Shown here: in pieces, positions 25,442 through 34,580 of the stretch
Layout of the letters: each line of letters starts with the position of its first letter
Position numbering within the stretch: the stretch's first letter is position 1
NCBI RefSeq assembly: GCF_014897705.1
Contig: NZ_JABUXV010000017.1
Span: 1-64,000 of the forward strand
From: Brachybacterium sp. FME24
GTDB lineage: Bacteria; Actinomycetota; Actinomycetes; Actinomycetales; Dermabacteraceae
Direction: 5' to 3'
DNA length: 64,000 bases
Translations under genes and position numbers: made by a program
Notes under the pieces: model-generated
The model's input: only the letters and a program-made list of their open reading frames with translations
What the model was told of the DNA's origin: nothing
Databases searched by the model: none

Positions 25442-26066
25442 CCGGGAGGCCGACTTCCTCGCCGCCGGTGCCGACGGGGTCCGTGTAGCTGACCGACTCG
25501 ATCACGACGTCCTCGGCGACGTCGACATAGAGAGCCGCAGTGGCCTTCTCGCCGGGCTCGAGCTGCGGTCCGCTGGTCGAGAAGCTCGCATAGCGCAGCG
25601 CGTACGTCGTCCCGTCGGAGCCGTAGACCACGAAGTTGTCGCCGGCCAGTCCGTAGGTCTCGGTGCCCAGGTTCTCGATGGTGAGGGTGATGCGAACGAA
25701 CTTGCCGTTCTCCGTGGTCAGCTGCTCGTCCTCGGTGTCGAGAGTGGTGCCCTCCTCGAGGGGTTCGGTGCTGATCGTCAGCGTGCCCTCCGACGGGGGG
25801 TCGAGCGTAGGTCCTGGGGGTTCGTCGGTCGGGTCCTCGGAGGGTTCCTCAGTGGGCTCGTCCGTCGGGTCCTCGGTCGCGGTCTCGCTGATGCTCGGAT
25901 CCTGGGTCGGCTCCTCGGCCGGCTCGCGCGTCAGGAGGAAGACTCCGACCCCGCCGGCGGCCAGGACCAGCACCACGATCGCAGCGCAGCCGCAGGCCAG
26001 GGCGATGTACAGCGGCGAGCGGCTCTTCCTCTGCGGGGCGCCGGGGGCGCCGTAGGGGTTGCTCAT
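25434..26066 (-). CDS. DUF4352-like membrane-anchored secreted protein
   Basis: A 210-residue protein with a short cytosolic N-terminus (MSNPYGAPGAPQRKSRSP), one membrane span (IALACGCAAIVVLVLAAGGVGVFLL), an acidic Pro/Glu/Asp/Thr linker and an Ig-like DUF4352-type domain (KFVRITLTIENLGTETYGL; LYVDVAEDVVIESVSY). The domain should lie outside the cell. GGAGG lies 7 nt before ATG 26066. Its promoter (26171-26215) has the palindrome seen upstream of both WXG-type genes. Confidence 0.85.
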   Translation of the reverse strand: MSNPYGAPGAPQRKSRSPLYIALACGCAAIVVLVLAAGGVGVFLLTREPAEEPTQDPSISETATEDPTDEPTEEPSEDPTDEPPGPTLDPPSEGTLTISTEPLEEGTTLDTEDEQLTTENGKFVRITLTIENLGTETYGLAGDNFVVYGSDGTTYALRYASFSTSGPQLEPGEKATAALYVDVAEDVVIESVSYTDPVGTGGEEVGLPVN

Positions 26067-26170
26067 GGTGGGACCTCCAGGTCAGAGCGCTCGGTGAGTG
26101 CATCGTCGTACGGGGAATCGCGGCAGATCGGGGCAGATGGGGAGAGAAAGGGCGAGTCGCCGTGCGGTCC

Positions 26171-26215
26171 ACGCTATCGCCGGGCTCCACCAGGGCGCGA
26201 TGGGGAGAAGTCCCC
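26171..26215 (-). promoter_or_regulatory. Promoter with GGGGA/TCCCC palindrome (site B)
   Basis: This is the main feature of the gene-free stretch 26067-26389. On the minus strand GGGGACTTCTCCCCAT (26215-26200) ends 23 bp before a TAGCGT -10 box (26176-26171), giving a leader of about 98 nt for the DUF4352 gene. The palindrome and the four bases after it (GGGGA-TTCTCCCCATCGCG) are nearly identical to site A. The rest of the stretch, up to the BCCT gene, shows no clear signal. Confidence 0.65.
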
Positions 26216-26389
26216 GTCGAACGTCGTCGGTCGGCGCGCCGCGCGACCCGCGCGAGGGTCTTGAGATGGAGGATGGTCAGTGCGCATGATGTACTGCCGT
26301 CACGGAACACCCATCGAGAAGGCCTCAGCCGGCGGAACACGATGCGCACGATCTGATCGACCGGGGCGACACGACGAGGAGTCGAGACA

Positions 26390-28198
26390 GTGCTCAATCG
26401 ATTGCACGATGTACTGCGCCTGCGCACATCGCCGGTGATCTTCTTCAGCTCGGCGGCGATCATCATCGCCTTCGTGATCGGGACGATCGCCTTCACCGAC
26501 CCGCTGAACACGGCCGTCTCCGCGGCGTCGGACTGGTTGCTGACCAACCTCGGCTGGTTCTACATCCTCGGCGTGACGGTGTTCCTGGCGTATCTGATCA
26601 TGATCGCTGTGGGCCGTTTCGGTCGCGTGAAGCTGGGCCCCGACGACGAGCCGCCGGAGCATTCGGGCGGGGCCTGGTTCGCCATGCTGTTCGCCGCCGG
26701 AATCGGCTCGATCCTCATGTTCTGGGGCGTCGCCGAGCCGATCAGCCACTTCGGTGACCCGCCGCGCGCGACGACGCTCGGCATCGAAGGGGGAACCTGG
26801 AGTGCGGCGCAGGACGCCATGAACTTCACGTACTACCACTTCACGCTGCACACCTGGACGATCTTCACGCTGCCCGCGCTGTGCTTCGCCTACTTCATCC
26901 ACAAGCGCAACCTGCCGCCGCGCGTGAGCTCGATCTTCCAGCCACTCCTCGGCGAGGGCATCCACGGCCCGATCGGCAAGGCCATCGACGTGGTCGCGAT
27001 CGTCGGCACGGTCTTCGGCATCGCCGTCTCCATCGGCCTGGGCACCCTGCAGATCAACGGCGGCCTCAACCAGCTGCTCGGGGTTCCGGAGAACGCCGGG
27101 TGGCAGCTGATCATCATCGGTGTCGTCACCGGTCTCGCGCTGATCTCGGTCTCGCTCGGGCTCGACAAGGGCATCAAGATCCTCTCGAACTTCAACATCG
27201 TGGCGGCGATCCTGCTGCTGCTCTTCGTGCTGGTCGCCGGCGGGTCCACGCTGTTCGTCCTCAAGGGCACCATCGAGTCCTTCGGCAGCTACCTCGTGAA
27301 CCTGCCCGAGCTCGCGCTGTGGAACGACACCTTTGCGAACACCGGCTGGCAGAACACCTGGACCGTCTTCTACTGGGCCTGGACCATCACCTGGTCACCG
27401 TTCGTGGGCATCTTCATCGCCCGCATCTCCAAGGGCCGCACGATTCGTCAGTTCGTCGCCGGGGTGCTCGCAGTGCCCTCCGCGTTCTCCGTGGTCTGGT
27501 TCGGGATCTTCGGGTTCTCCAGTTTCAACATCGAGATGAACCTGCCCGACGGCGACACCGAGAACAGTCTGGTCCAGCGTGTGGTCGAGGACGGCGATAT
27601 CCCCGGCGCCCTGTTCGCCTTCCTGGACCACTATCCGGCCTCGTTCTTCATCTCCGCGGTCGCGATCCTCCTGGTCGTCATCTTCTTCGTGACCTCCGTG
27701 GACTCCGCGGCCCTGGTCACGGACTCGATGGCCAACGGGCATGAGGACTACAACCCGCTGGCCCAGCGCATCTTCTGGGGTCTCGCGATCGGGCTCATCA
27801 CTGCGACGCTGCTGGTGTTCTCCGGCAGCGGTGGTCTGGAAGCGCTGCAATCCACGATCATCCTCGTCGGCCTGCCGTTCTTCGTCATGGCCTTCTTCCA
27901 GATGTACGCCCTGTACCGGGCGCTGCGGGAGGACGCCGGCGAGCTGCCCCAGATGCGCACCCGCGAATGGGCGCAGGTACTGCCTCCCGAGGAGTACGAG
28001 CGCCGCGAGGAGGACGAGGAGTACGACACCGGGGGCTATGTCGTCGAGCCCACGTACACCACCGAGATCCCGGTCATGCGCGACCCCTACGAGGAGGAGT
28101 GCGAGGCCGTCGACGGTTCCGACCACGGAACCCTGTCGGCGCGCACCGGCACCGCGCGGGCCGATCTGCCGGAGGACGGTCGCTCGGAGTCCCGCTGA
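26390..28198 (+). CDS. BCCT family betaine/carnitine/choline transporter
   Basis: A 602-residue transporter with twelve spans. BCCT hallmarks are MFWGVAEPISHF (about residues 103-114) and the eighth-span signature WTVFYWAWTITWSPFVGIFIA near 322-342, containing the tryptophan box that binds quaternary ammonium. The C-terminal 90 residues are acidic and tyrosine-rich (EEYERREEDEEYDTGGY), which in relatives tunes osmotic activation. GTG 26390 has GAGGAG about 9 nt upstream. Likely role: uptake of compatible solutes. Confidence 0.93.
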   Translation: MLNRLHDVLRLRTSPVIFFSSAAIIIAFVIGTIAFTDPLNTAVSAASDWLLTNLGWFYILGVTVFLAYLIMIAVGRFGRVKLGPDDEPPEHSGGAWFAMLFAAGIGSILMFWGVAEPISHFGDPPRATTLGIEGGTWSAAQDAMNFTYYHFTLHTWTIFTLPALCFAYFIHKRNLPPRVSSIFQPLLGEGIHGPIGKAIDVVAIVGTVFGIAVSIGLGTLQINGGLNQLLGVPENAGWQLIIIGVVTGLALISVSLGLDKGIKILSNFNIVAAILLLLFVLVAGGSTLFVLKGTIESFGSYLVNLPELALWNDTFANTGWQNTWTVFYWAWTITWSPFVGIFIARISKGRTIRQFVAGVLAVPSAFSVVWFGIFGFSSFNIEMNLPDGDTENSLVQRVVEDGDIPGALFAFLDHYPASFFISAVAILLVVIFFVTSVDSAALVTDSMANGHEDYNPLAQRIFWGLAIGLITATLLVFSGSGGLEALQSTIILVGLPFFVMAFFQMYALYRALREDAGELPQMRTREWAQVLPPEEYERREEDEEYDTGGYVVEPTYTTEIPVMRDPYEEECEAVDGSDHGTLSARTGTARADLPEDGRSESR

Positions 28199-28210
28199 CG
28201 CAGAGCGGCA

Positions 28211-28261
28211 CACGACAAGGGCCGACGCACCGCTGCTGGCGGTCCGTCGGCCCTTGTCGTG
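28211..28261. terminator. Bidirectional hairpin terminator
   Basis: A perfect 16-bp stem CACGACAAGGGCCGAC/GTCGGCCCTTGTCGTG with a 19-nt loop, between the convergent BCCT and symporter genes. No U tract. Confidence 0.8.
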
Positions 28262-28277
28262 CATCGACAGGAAGAGG

Positions 28278-29258
28278 TCAGCGTGCGTCTGACTGATGCG
28301 TGTCGGAGCTGCGCCGGTAGTACATGGCCAGCATCGCTCCGGAGAGGTTGTGCCAGATCGAGAAGATCGCGCCGGGAAGGGCGGCGGCTGGGCTGAAGGC
28401 GCTCGCGGCGAGCGTCGCGGCCAGGCCCGAGTTCTGCATGCCGACCTCGATCGACGTGGTGCGCGAGGCGCGCTCGCCCTGCTTCAGCAGGCGGGCGAGC
28501 CAGTACCCGGCAAGGTAGCCGATCCCGTTGTGGAGGACCACGGCGAGCAGCACCAGCGCACCCGCGGAGACGATCGCCTCCGTGGAGCCGCTGACCACGG
28601 CGATGATCACGAGCGAGATCCCGGCGACGCTCACCCAGGGCAGGGCCGGCAGGATCCGGGTGACGAGGTTGCCGAGCAGCAGCCGGACCACGAGCCCGCC
28701 GATGACGGGGATCAGCACCATCTGCACGATCGACATCGCCATGTCACCGGCAGCGATCGGCAGGTACGAACCTGCCAGCCACAGGGTCAGCAGCGGGGTG
28801 AAGATCGGAGCCAGCAGCGTGGAGATCGACGTCATCGTCACCGACAGGGCGGTGTCGGCCCGCGAGAGATAGGCGATGACGTTCGAGCTGGTCCCACCCG
28901 GGGCGCAGCCCACGAGGATGACGCCGACGGCGAGCTCCGGCGGGAGCTGCAGGAGGACCGAGATGCCCAGGCCCACCAGCGGCATGATCACGAACTGGGC
29001 GATGATGCCGAGCAGCACCGGCAGCGGCCGACGGACGACCAGCGCGAAGTCGGGGATCGTGAGGGTGAGCCCCATCGCGAACATGATGACGCCGAGGAAG
29101 ATGCTGGTCAGTGGCGCGATCGCCTGGCCCGCGGAGGGCACGAAGAACGCGAAGGCGGCCGAGGCGAGGATCAGCGCGGGGAAGACGGTCACCGCGATGC
29201 GCGCGGAGCGGTCCTCCTTCGAGAGGGCCGGCTTCGTGGGGGTGGGGGCGTGGGTCAT
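28278..29258 (-). CDS. Bile acid:sodium symporter family protein
   Basis: A 326-residue membrane protein with about ten spans, of the BASS/SBF family. Family motifs include FLGVIMFAMGLTLTIPDF, VGCAPGGTSSNVIAYLSRAD (substrate crossover loop) and SIEVGMQNSGLAATLA (second crossover). Bacterial members import organic anions such as pantoate or ketoacids with sodium; the substrate here is unknown. It is a single gene, convergent with the BCCT gene. Confidence 0.92.
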   Translation of the reverse strand: MTHAPTPTKPALSKEDRSARIAVTVFPALILASAAFAFFVPSAGQAIAPLTSIFLGVIMFAMGLTLTIPDFALVVRRPLPVLLGIIAQFVIMPLVGLGISVLLQLPPELAVGVILVGCAPGGTSSNVIAYLSRADTALSVTMTSISTLLAPIFTPLLTLWLAGSYLPIAAGDMAMSIVQMVLIPVIGGLVVRLLLGNLVTRILPALPWVSVAGISLVIIAVVSGSTEAIVSAGALVLLAVVLHNGIGYLAGYWLARLLKQGERASRTTSIEVGMQNSGLAATLAASAFSPAAALPGAIFSIWHNLSGAMLAMYYRRSSDTHQSDAR

Positions 29259-29301
29259 GGAGGGAAGGCTACGACCGCTCCCGCGATGCGAGACAGCTAT
29301 C

Positions 29302-30819
29302 TCAGGATTCGGATGCTCGGGGGCTTCGTGCTTGGCGGGCCGGCACCGGCCAGGCGTGGACCGGCTCCCCGGAGTCCACCCCTTCCCGGTACAGGCGGGT
29401 CATCTCCGCGAGGGCCTCGGGACGGCTCGCTCCGCGCAGCTCGAGGGACGTGACGGTGTCGATCTGCCAGCGGGCCCCGTTGCGCCCGGTGCGGGTCCGC
29501 TCGGTGAGGAGATTGCCGTAGTGCTCGGCGATGTCCGCGTCCGCCCCCAGCTCCCGCAACCCGTCCATGGCCTGCGGGATCAGCTGATCGCGCAGCAGAT
29601 CCGCCACCCGGACCCGGCCCACCTTCGGCCAGCGCACGCGCGCTTCGAGGCCCCAGCGGGCGCACTGCTGGAACGACTCGTCGGCCTGCTCGAAGCTCAT
29701 CCGGGACCACAGCGGCCGACGTTCGTGCACGAGCGCGTGGATCAGGCCGTAGAAGAAGGCAGCGTTCGCGGCCATATCCGCGGCGGTCGGCCCCGCCGGC
29801 AGAAGACGATTCTCCAGGCGCAGGTGGGGCACATCGGTGCCGGGGTCGTAGATCGGGCGGTTCCAGCGCCACACGGTGCCGTTGTGGAGCATCAGCTCGT
29901 GCAGGCGCGGGGAGGAGCCCTCGGTCAGCAGCGGCTCCTCGGTCATGTCCCGGGACTCCGGGATCAGCGCCGGGAACAGCCGCACGTTCTCCTCGAACAG
30001 GTCGAACATCGACGTGATCCAGCGTTCGCCGAACCACACCCGCGGGCGCACCCCCTGGGTCGCGTACTCCGGGGGCCGCATGTCCAGGGCCTGTGTGAAC
30101 GTCGGGATCCGGGTCTCGTGCCAGAGCCGCTTGCCCATCAGGAAGGGCGAGTTCGCGGCGAGGGCCACCTGCGGGCCGGCCATCGCCTGCGCCGCGTTCC
30201 AGGCCGCGGCGAACTGCTCCGGTGGGACCTGGAGATGCAGCTGCATCGAGGTGCAGGCGGACTCCGGGGCGATCGAGTCGAAGGTGGTGTCCAGGCCCTT
30301 GCCCTCGCCGTCGATGCGGAGATTGATCTCCTCGCCTCGGGCTTCCATGACGCTGTTCTCGAGCGCCTCGTAGCGGGCGCCCGGCGCACGCCAGTCCTCC
30401 CCGTCGAACAGCTCCTCGGTGATGGTGGGGAGGTGGCCGATGGGGATCACCCGGGCGCCGTGGCGCTGAGCGGCGGCATCCGCGCGGTTCATCTTCTCGG
30501 CCAGGTCGGATTCGAGATCGCGGATGCCGGTGCCGGTGGGGCGCGAGACCGGCAGGTTCGCCTCGAGGTTGAAACGGCCGATCTCGTGGACGAAGTCCTC
30601 GTCGTCCAGGTCCTCGAGGATCGTGTCGACCAGCAGCGCCGGGGCCATCCCCTCGGTCTCGGCGAGGTTCATCTCCAGCTCGACGCCGACGGTGCCCTCG
30701 TCGATGAATTCGGCGGTGTCCAGGAACGTCTCGAACAGGTCGAGGTTCCGGCGCAGCTCCCGGCGATAGCGGGTGCGCTGGGAACGGGTGTATGCGGTCG
30801 TACCGATCTCGCGTCCCAT
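29302..30819 (-). CDS. Glutamate-cysteine ligase family (GCS2-type) protein
   Basis: A 505-residue carboxylate-amine ligase. The GCS2-type core is visible: VGVELEMNL, GRFNLEANL, the strand ACTSMQLHLQVP, and GTVWRWNRPIYD followed by HLRLENRLLPAGPT. These enzymes join glutamate to cysteine or a related amine using ATP. Actinobacterial members can serve ergothioneine or unknown pathways; I see no egt cluster, so no symbol is given. ATG 30819 has GGAGG 5 nt upstream, which settles the start. Confidence 0.85.
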   Translation of the reverse strand: MGREIGTTAYTRSQRTRYRRELRRNLDLFETFLDTAEFIDEGTVGVELEMNLAETEGMAPALLVDTILEDLDDEDFVHEIGRFNLEANLPVSRPTGTGIRDLESDLAEKMNRADAAAQRHGARVIPIGHLPTITEELFDGEDWRAPGARYEALENSVMEARGEEINLRIDGEGKGLDTTFDSIAPESACTSMQLHLQVPPEQFAAAWNAAQAMAGPQVALAANSPFLMGKRLWHETRIPTFTQALDMRPPEYATQGVRPRVWFGERWITSMFDLFEENVRLFPALIPESRDMTEEPLLTEGSSPRLHELMLHNGTVWRWNRPIYDPGTDVPHLRLENRLLPAGPTAADMAANAAFFYGLIHALVHERRPLWSRMSFEQADESFQQCARWGLEARVRWPKVGRVRVADLLRDQLIPQAMDGLRELGADADIAEHYGNLLTERTRTGRNGARWQIDTVTSLELRGASRPEALAEMTRLYREGVDSGEPVHAWPVPARQARSPRASES

Positions 30820-30985
30820 GGGACCTCCGGGTGGTGACGGGTGGTGCGGCAATCCAAGCACGGCGCGAGGGCCGCGGACGCCACACGTCGGGGAACGGAA
30901 CAGATGGTCGGGTCGCCATCCGCCCAGTGCTGTCCGGCGAAAGAATCCAGATGCCCCGCGTACGAGGGCGGACTACGGTCGAATC

Positions 30986-31777
30986 ATGGATACCCAGGGA
31001 CCTGCCGGCTTTCCTCTGCGCCTGCCGGAGGTGCATATCGAGCCCGTGGCGACGAGCACCGCGGAACGCGTGACCTGCGACGAACTCCCATGGTGGTTCG
31101 TCATCCCCCGGGAGGGAGAGGTCTCCGCCGCAGGCTGGTACGACAGGGCGACGTCCATGCTCACCAGTGTGCGAGAGACGGTCGAGCCGGTGGCTGCGAT
31201 CCCCGGCCGCGATGGGGAGGTCGCGATCGCGATCGACGAATGGACACCCGGCACTGGCGCGGCCTCGGACTGGGGCCGACGACGGATCGAGATGACCGCC
31301 AGGCTCGGACCGGAGCGAGCCGAGTTCCTGAGCGTGACCATGGACGGGAATCTCACCGACGCCACCGATCCCCACTTCGCCCGGAGCTGGGGCGATACCG
31401 GGTCGCGGGTCATCACCGACTCGGGGCGACTTGTTGCGGAAGGGCCCCGCGCGTACCGGAGTCGCCAGGACTCGGGACGGAGCGCCGAAGTCGTCGAGCT
31501 GACCGTGGACGGGACCGCGTTCCGCTGCCTCCGGGTCCTGGATCTGGAGCCTGGGTCGGAGCCCGACGAGATCGGCCAGCCGATCATCGACCTCGACAGC
31601 GGCCGCACGCTCGCCTACTGGCAGTACCGCCCGCCGCTCTGGGACGCCGACTCCTCGGCATGGCTCGAGGCGCACCCGCAGGAGGGCATCACCCTCGACG
31701 GCGTCGACTTCCAGCGTCGGAGCTGCACGGGACGGGACGAGATCGCGCTGACGGACATCGCCTTGGCCGAGCGCTGA
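30986..31777 (+). CDS. Hypothetical protein
   Basis: A 263-residue soluble protein that I cannot place. It is acidic and strand-rich, with runs such as RIEMTARLGPERAEFLSVTMDG and VVELTVDGTAFRCLRVLDL. TACGGT (30974-30979) lies 6 nt before ATG 30986 and no Shine-Dalgarno is present, so the transcript is probably leaderless. It is divergent from the GCS2 gene, about 166 bp apart, and convergent with the phosphotransferase gene. Confidence 0.72.
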   Translation: MDTQGPAGFPLRLPEVHIEPVATSTAERVTCDELPWWFVIPREGEVSAAGWYDRATSMLTSVRETVEPVAAIPGRDGEVAIAIDEWTPGTGAASDWGRRRIEMTARLGPERAEFLSVTMDGNLTDATDPHFARSWGDTGSRVITDSGRLVAEGPRAYRSRQDSGRSAEVVELTVDGTAFRCLRVLDLEPGSEPDEIGQPIIDLDSGRTLAYWQYRPPLWDADSSAWLEAHPQEGITLDGVDFQRRSCTGRDEIALTDIALAER

Positions 31778-31798
31778 CCACGAGTCGACGACCCCGGA

Positions 31799-32806
31799 TC
31801 ACCAGGACCGACTCTGCAGCTCGTCCCGGGCGGCGACGAGATCGGCGAACTGACGGGCGCTGAAGGAGTCGTCCAGCCTGGGGTCGACGACCCCGTCCGC
31901 TATCCATCCGCCGACCACGTCGATCGTCTCCGCGCCGGCGTGCAGGGCGAGCAGGTCCGGCAGCAGTCGGCGTTCCTCGACGGTCAGGGTGCGGACCTCG
32001 TCGTACGCCTCGATCAGGGACCGGGCTGCGGGAACGTCGACGTGGTGCTCGGGATCGACGGCGAAGTTCCCGATCACTGAAGCCAGTTCGTAGGTCAGCA
32101 ACGACCGCATGCAGTCACCGAAGTCGAGCAGCGCGACGATCCCGCCCTCGTCATCGAGCAGGAGGTTCCCGGCGTTCACGTCGTGGTGGACCATGCCCGA
32201 CGGCAGGACTCCGGGGACTTCGTGCGCGGCACGGGTTCTCTCGCGGGCGTCGACGAGCGGTTCGAGCATCGGAGCGAACACCGGATGCCGATGCGGATCG
32301 GACGCGAGGAACGACCCCACGGCGACCCAGGGGACGCGGGCCGGGGAGCGGCGGCCGGGGAGCTCGGTGCCGTGGAGGAGCTGGTGCATCTTCGCCACGA
32401 GCCTGGTCGCTCCGCGCCCGATCTCCTGGTCCATCGAGCCGTAGCCATCGGCCAGCGAGGCCGGGTGATGGCCCGGGACGAAGGGCCAGAGGGTGGTGGG
32501 GGCGTCGTCGACCTCGGTCCAGAACGTTCCGTCCGAGCGGTTGGGCAGCGGGGCCGGGGTCGGGAAGCCGGCGCGGGCGAGGGCGGCCGATGCCGCGAGC
32601 TCGAAGTCCAGCTCCTCCGTCGGGCCCGTCGGCCGATGGCGGCGCACCACCCAGGTGTCGGCAGGCTGCTCTTTCGCCGACCTGGTCGGGACATCGACCC
32701 TCCACACATCGGTCGATTCCCCGTGCTCGAACCGGGTGGCGACGGCTCCGGTGGGGTCGATGCCGCGAGCGCTCAGAAGATCGGCCCACGAGCGGGGGAG
32801 GTCCAT
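31799..32806 (-). CDS. Aminoglycoside phosphotransferase (APH) family protein
   Basis: A 335-residue kinase-fold protein. The catalytic loop MVHHDVNAGNLLLDDEG carries the Asp and Asn, and LLDFGD is the metal-binding DFG-like motif. The N-lobe strand DTWVVRRHRP holds a basic residue at the expected ATP site. Such proteins phosphorylate small alcohols, including choline, homoserine and drugs; the substrate is unknown. Start ATG 32806 (GGAG 9 nt upstream) is chosen; ATG 32821 adds five residues. Confidence 0.85.
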   Translation of the reverse strand: MDLPRSWADLLSARGIDPTGAVATRFEHGESTDVWRVDVPTRSAKEQPADTWVVRRHRPTGPTEELDFELAASAALARAGFPTPAPLPNRSDGTFWTEVDDAPTTLWPFVPGHHPASLADGYGSMDQEIGRGATRLVAKMHQLLHGTELPGRRSPARVPWVAVGSFLASDPHRHPVFAPMLEPLVDARERTRAAHEVPGVLPSGMVHHDVNAGNLLLDDEGGIVALLDFGDCMRSLLTYELASVIGNFAVDPEHHVDVPAARSLIEAYDEVRTLTVEERRLLPDLLALHAGAETIDVVGGWIADGVVDPRLDDSFSARQFADLVAARDELQSRSW

Positions 32807-32823
32807 GGTGCGAGGCTCCATCA

Positions 32824-32861
32824 GCCGGCGCCCGGGGTCAAGGAGATTCTCGGGCGCCGGC
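32824..32861 (-). terminator. Hairpin terminator after the OFA transporter gene
   Basis: A perfect 11-bp stem GCCGGCGCCCG/CGGGCGCCGGC with a 16-nt loop, just before the phosphotransferase start on the same strand. No U tract. Confidence 0.7.
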
Positions 32862-32878
32862 GACTCAGGAGGTGACCA

Positions 32879-34402
32879 TCAGGCGGTGAACAGGGCCACG
32901 GCGCGGATCGCGGTCTCGACCAGCCCATAGGCCAGTGCAGCGACCACGATCGCCGCGAGGATGAGCGCCGCGATCCGGTGGCTGGCACCGGCCGCCTCGT
33001 GCGCTGCGGCGCCACCGTTGCCGGTGATCGCCTCATGAGCGCCTGCGCGATCGGCCTCCGACTTCTTCGAGACCACGGCCTCGTCCTCGAAGTGCCTGTC
33101 GCTGACCTTGCGGATCAGCAGGTTCGCGACGAAGCCGACGGCGAGGATGCCCGCCATCAGCCACATCGAGAGCTTGTACAGGTCCATCCCGGAGTGCCCG
33201 GCCGCGGCCTGGGACTCGACGATGCTGTTGACCAGGAGCGGGCCGGCGATGCCCGCGGCCGCCCAGGCGGTGAGCAACCGGCCGTGGATCGCGCCGACCT
33301 GGTACACGCCGAACAGGTCCCTCAGGTACGCGGGGACGGTCGAGAACCCGCCGCCGTAGAAGGAGATGATCACGAGGGCGGAGAGCACGAAGAGTGCCAG
33401 CGAGGAGGAGCCGACGGTCGCGATCACCACGTAGAGGATCGCGCCGACGCTCAGGTACAGCGCGTAGTTGAGCTTCCGGCCCAGGTAGTCCGAGGTGGTG
33501 GACCAGATGAAGCGCCCGGCCATGTTCGCCAACGACAGCAATCCCACGAATCCGGCGGCCGCGGCGGCGGCGATGCCGAAGCCGTCGGCGACCATCGGGG
33601 CGGCGTTCTCCAGGATGCCGATGCCGGCGGTCACGTTCGTGAACAGCACGACCCACAGCAGCCAGAACTGCGGCGTGCGGATCGCCTGCTTCGCGGAGAC
33701 GGAGCCGGTGGTCTGCGCCGGGTGGTTCGCGGCCTTGGCGGCATCGAACCCGGTCGGGGCCCAGTCCGGGTGCGGCAGGCGGATCACGTACGCACCCAGG
33801 GCGATCGCCAGGAGGTAGCAGGCCCCGAGCGTGAGGAACGTCGGGGTGAGGCCGGCGACCAGCTGCTCCGGGGCGGGCCCGCCGCCGTAGAGCGCCATCA
33901 GCTTGTTCGAGGCGGGGCTGGCGATGAGCGCGCCGCCGCCGAAGCCCATGATGGCCAGGCCGGTCGAGAGCCCCGGCCGGTCCGGGAACCACTTCATGAG
34001 CGTCGAGACCGGGGCGATGTATCCGATGCCCAGCCCGATGCCGCCGATCACCCCGTAGCCGAGATACACCAGCCACAGCTGCCCGCCGGCGATGCCGATC
34101 GCGGAGACCAGGAAGCCGAGCACCCAGAAGGCGCCGGCGGCGACCATCGCCATGCGGGGGCCGACGCGCTCGACCCAGGTCCCGGCGATCGCCGAGGAGA
34201 TGCCGAGCATGGCGATGGCGAGGGAGAAGATCCAGCCGACGGCGACCTCGCCGGCCGCGAAGTGGCTCTGGAACGGGGACTTGAACACGCTGAACGCGTA
34301 GACCTGGCCGATGCACAGGTGGATGGCCAGGGCGGCCGGGGGGATGAGCCAGCGATTGAAGGTCGCCGGCGCGATGATCGCGGTGCGGTCGAGGACGGAC
34401 AT
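32879..34402 (-). CDS. MFS transporter, oxalate/formate antiporter (OFA) type
   Basis: A 507-residue protein with twelve spans plus a final C-terminal hydrophobic segment after a charged loop (VSDRHFEDEAVVSKKSEADRA). Family traits are the start NRWLIPPAALAIHLCIGQVYAFSVF and RPGLSTGLAIMGFGGGALI, typical of OFA carriers. The extra thirteenth segment at the C-terminus is common in actinobacterial members. GGAGG lies 5 nt before ATG 34402. The substrate is probably a small mono- or dicarboxylate, by family only. Confidence 0.9.
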   Translation of the reverse strand: MSVLDRTAIIAPATFNRWLIPPAALAIHLCIGQVYAFSVFKSPFQSHFAAGEVAVGWIFSLAIAMLGISSAIAGTWVERVGPRMAMVAAGAFWVLGFLVSAIGIAGGQLWLVYLGYGVIGGIGLGIGYIAPVSTLMKWFPDRPGLSTGLAIMGFGGGALIASPASNKLMALYGGGPAPEQLVAGLTPTFLTLGACYLLAIALGAYVIRLPHPDWAPTGFDAAKAANHPAQTTGSVSAKQAIRTPQFWLLWVVLFTNVTAGIGILENAAPMVADGFGIAAAAAAGFVGLLSLANMAGRFIWSTTSDYLGRKLNYALYLSVGAILYVVIATVGSSSLALFVLSALVIISFYGGGFSTVPAYLRDLFGVYQVGAIHGRLLTAWAAAGIAGPLLVNSIVESQAAAGHSGMDLYKLSMWLMAGILAVGFVANLLIRKVSDRHFEDEAVVSKKSEADRAGAHEAITGNGGAAAHEAAGASHRIAALILAAIVVAALAYGLVETAIRAVALFTA

Positions 34403-34580
34403 GGAGCCTCCGGGGAGAGATGAGGGCCTCGGCGATGATGCCCACGGGTGAGGATAGGGTTTTCCACCGGTACGGCGAAACCTGAGCCCCGCCAGGCTCC
34501 CCCTTCTCCTCACAACTTCTGCCCAGCCCCCGCCCACGAATCCCGCGGAATGTGCCTCTGACGTGCATAGGGTCGTGAGC

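Noticed and set aside
25790-25920. Repetitive acidic segment in the DUF4352 gene
   Set aside because: Codon-level low complexity of a Pro/Glu/Asp/Thr spacer between membrane anchor and outer domain; nothing mobile or regulatory.
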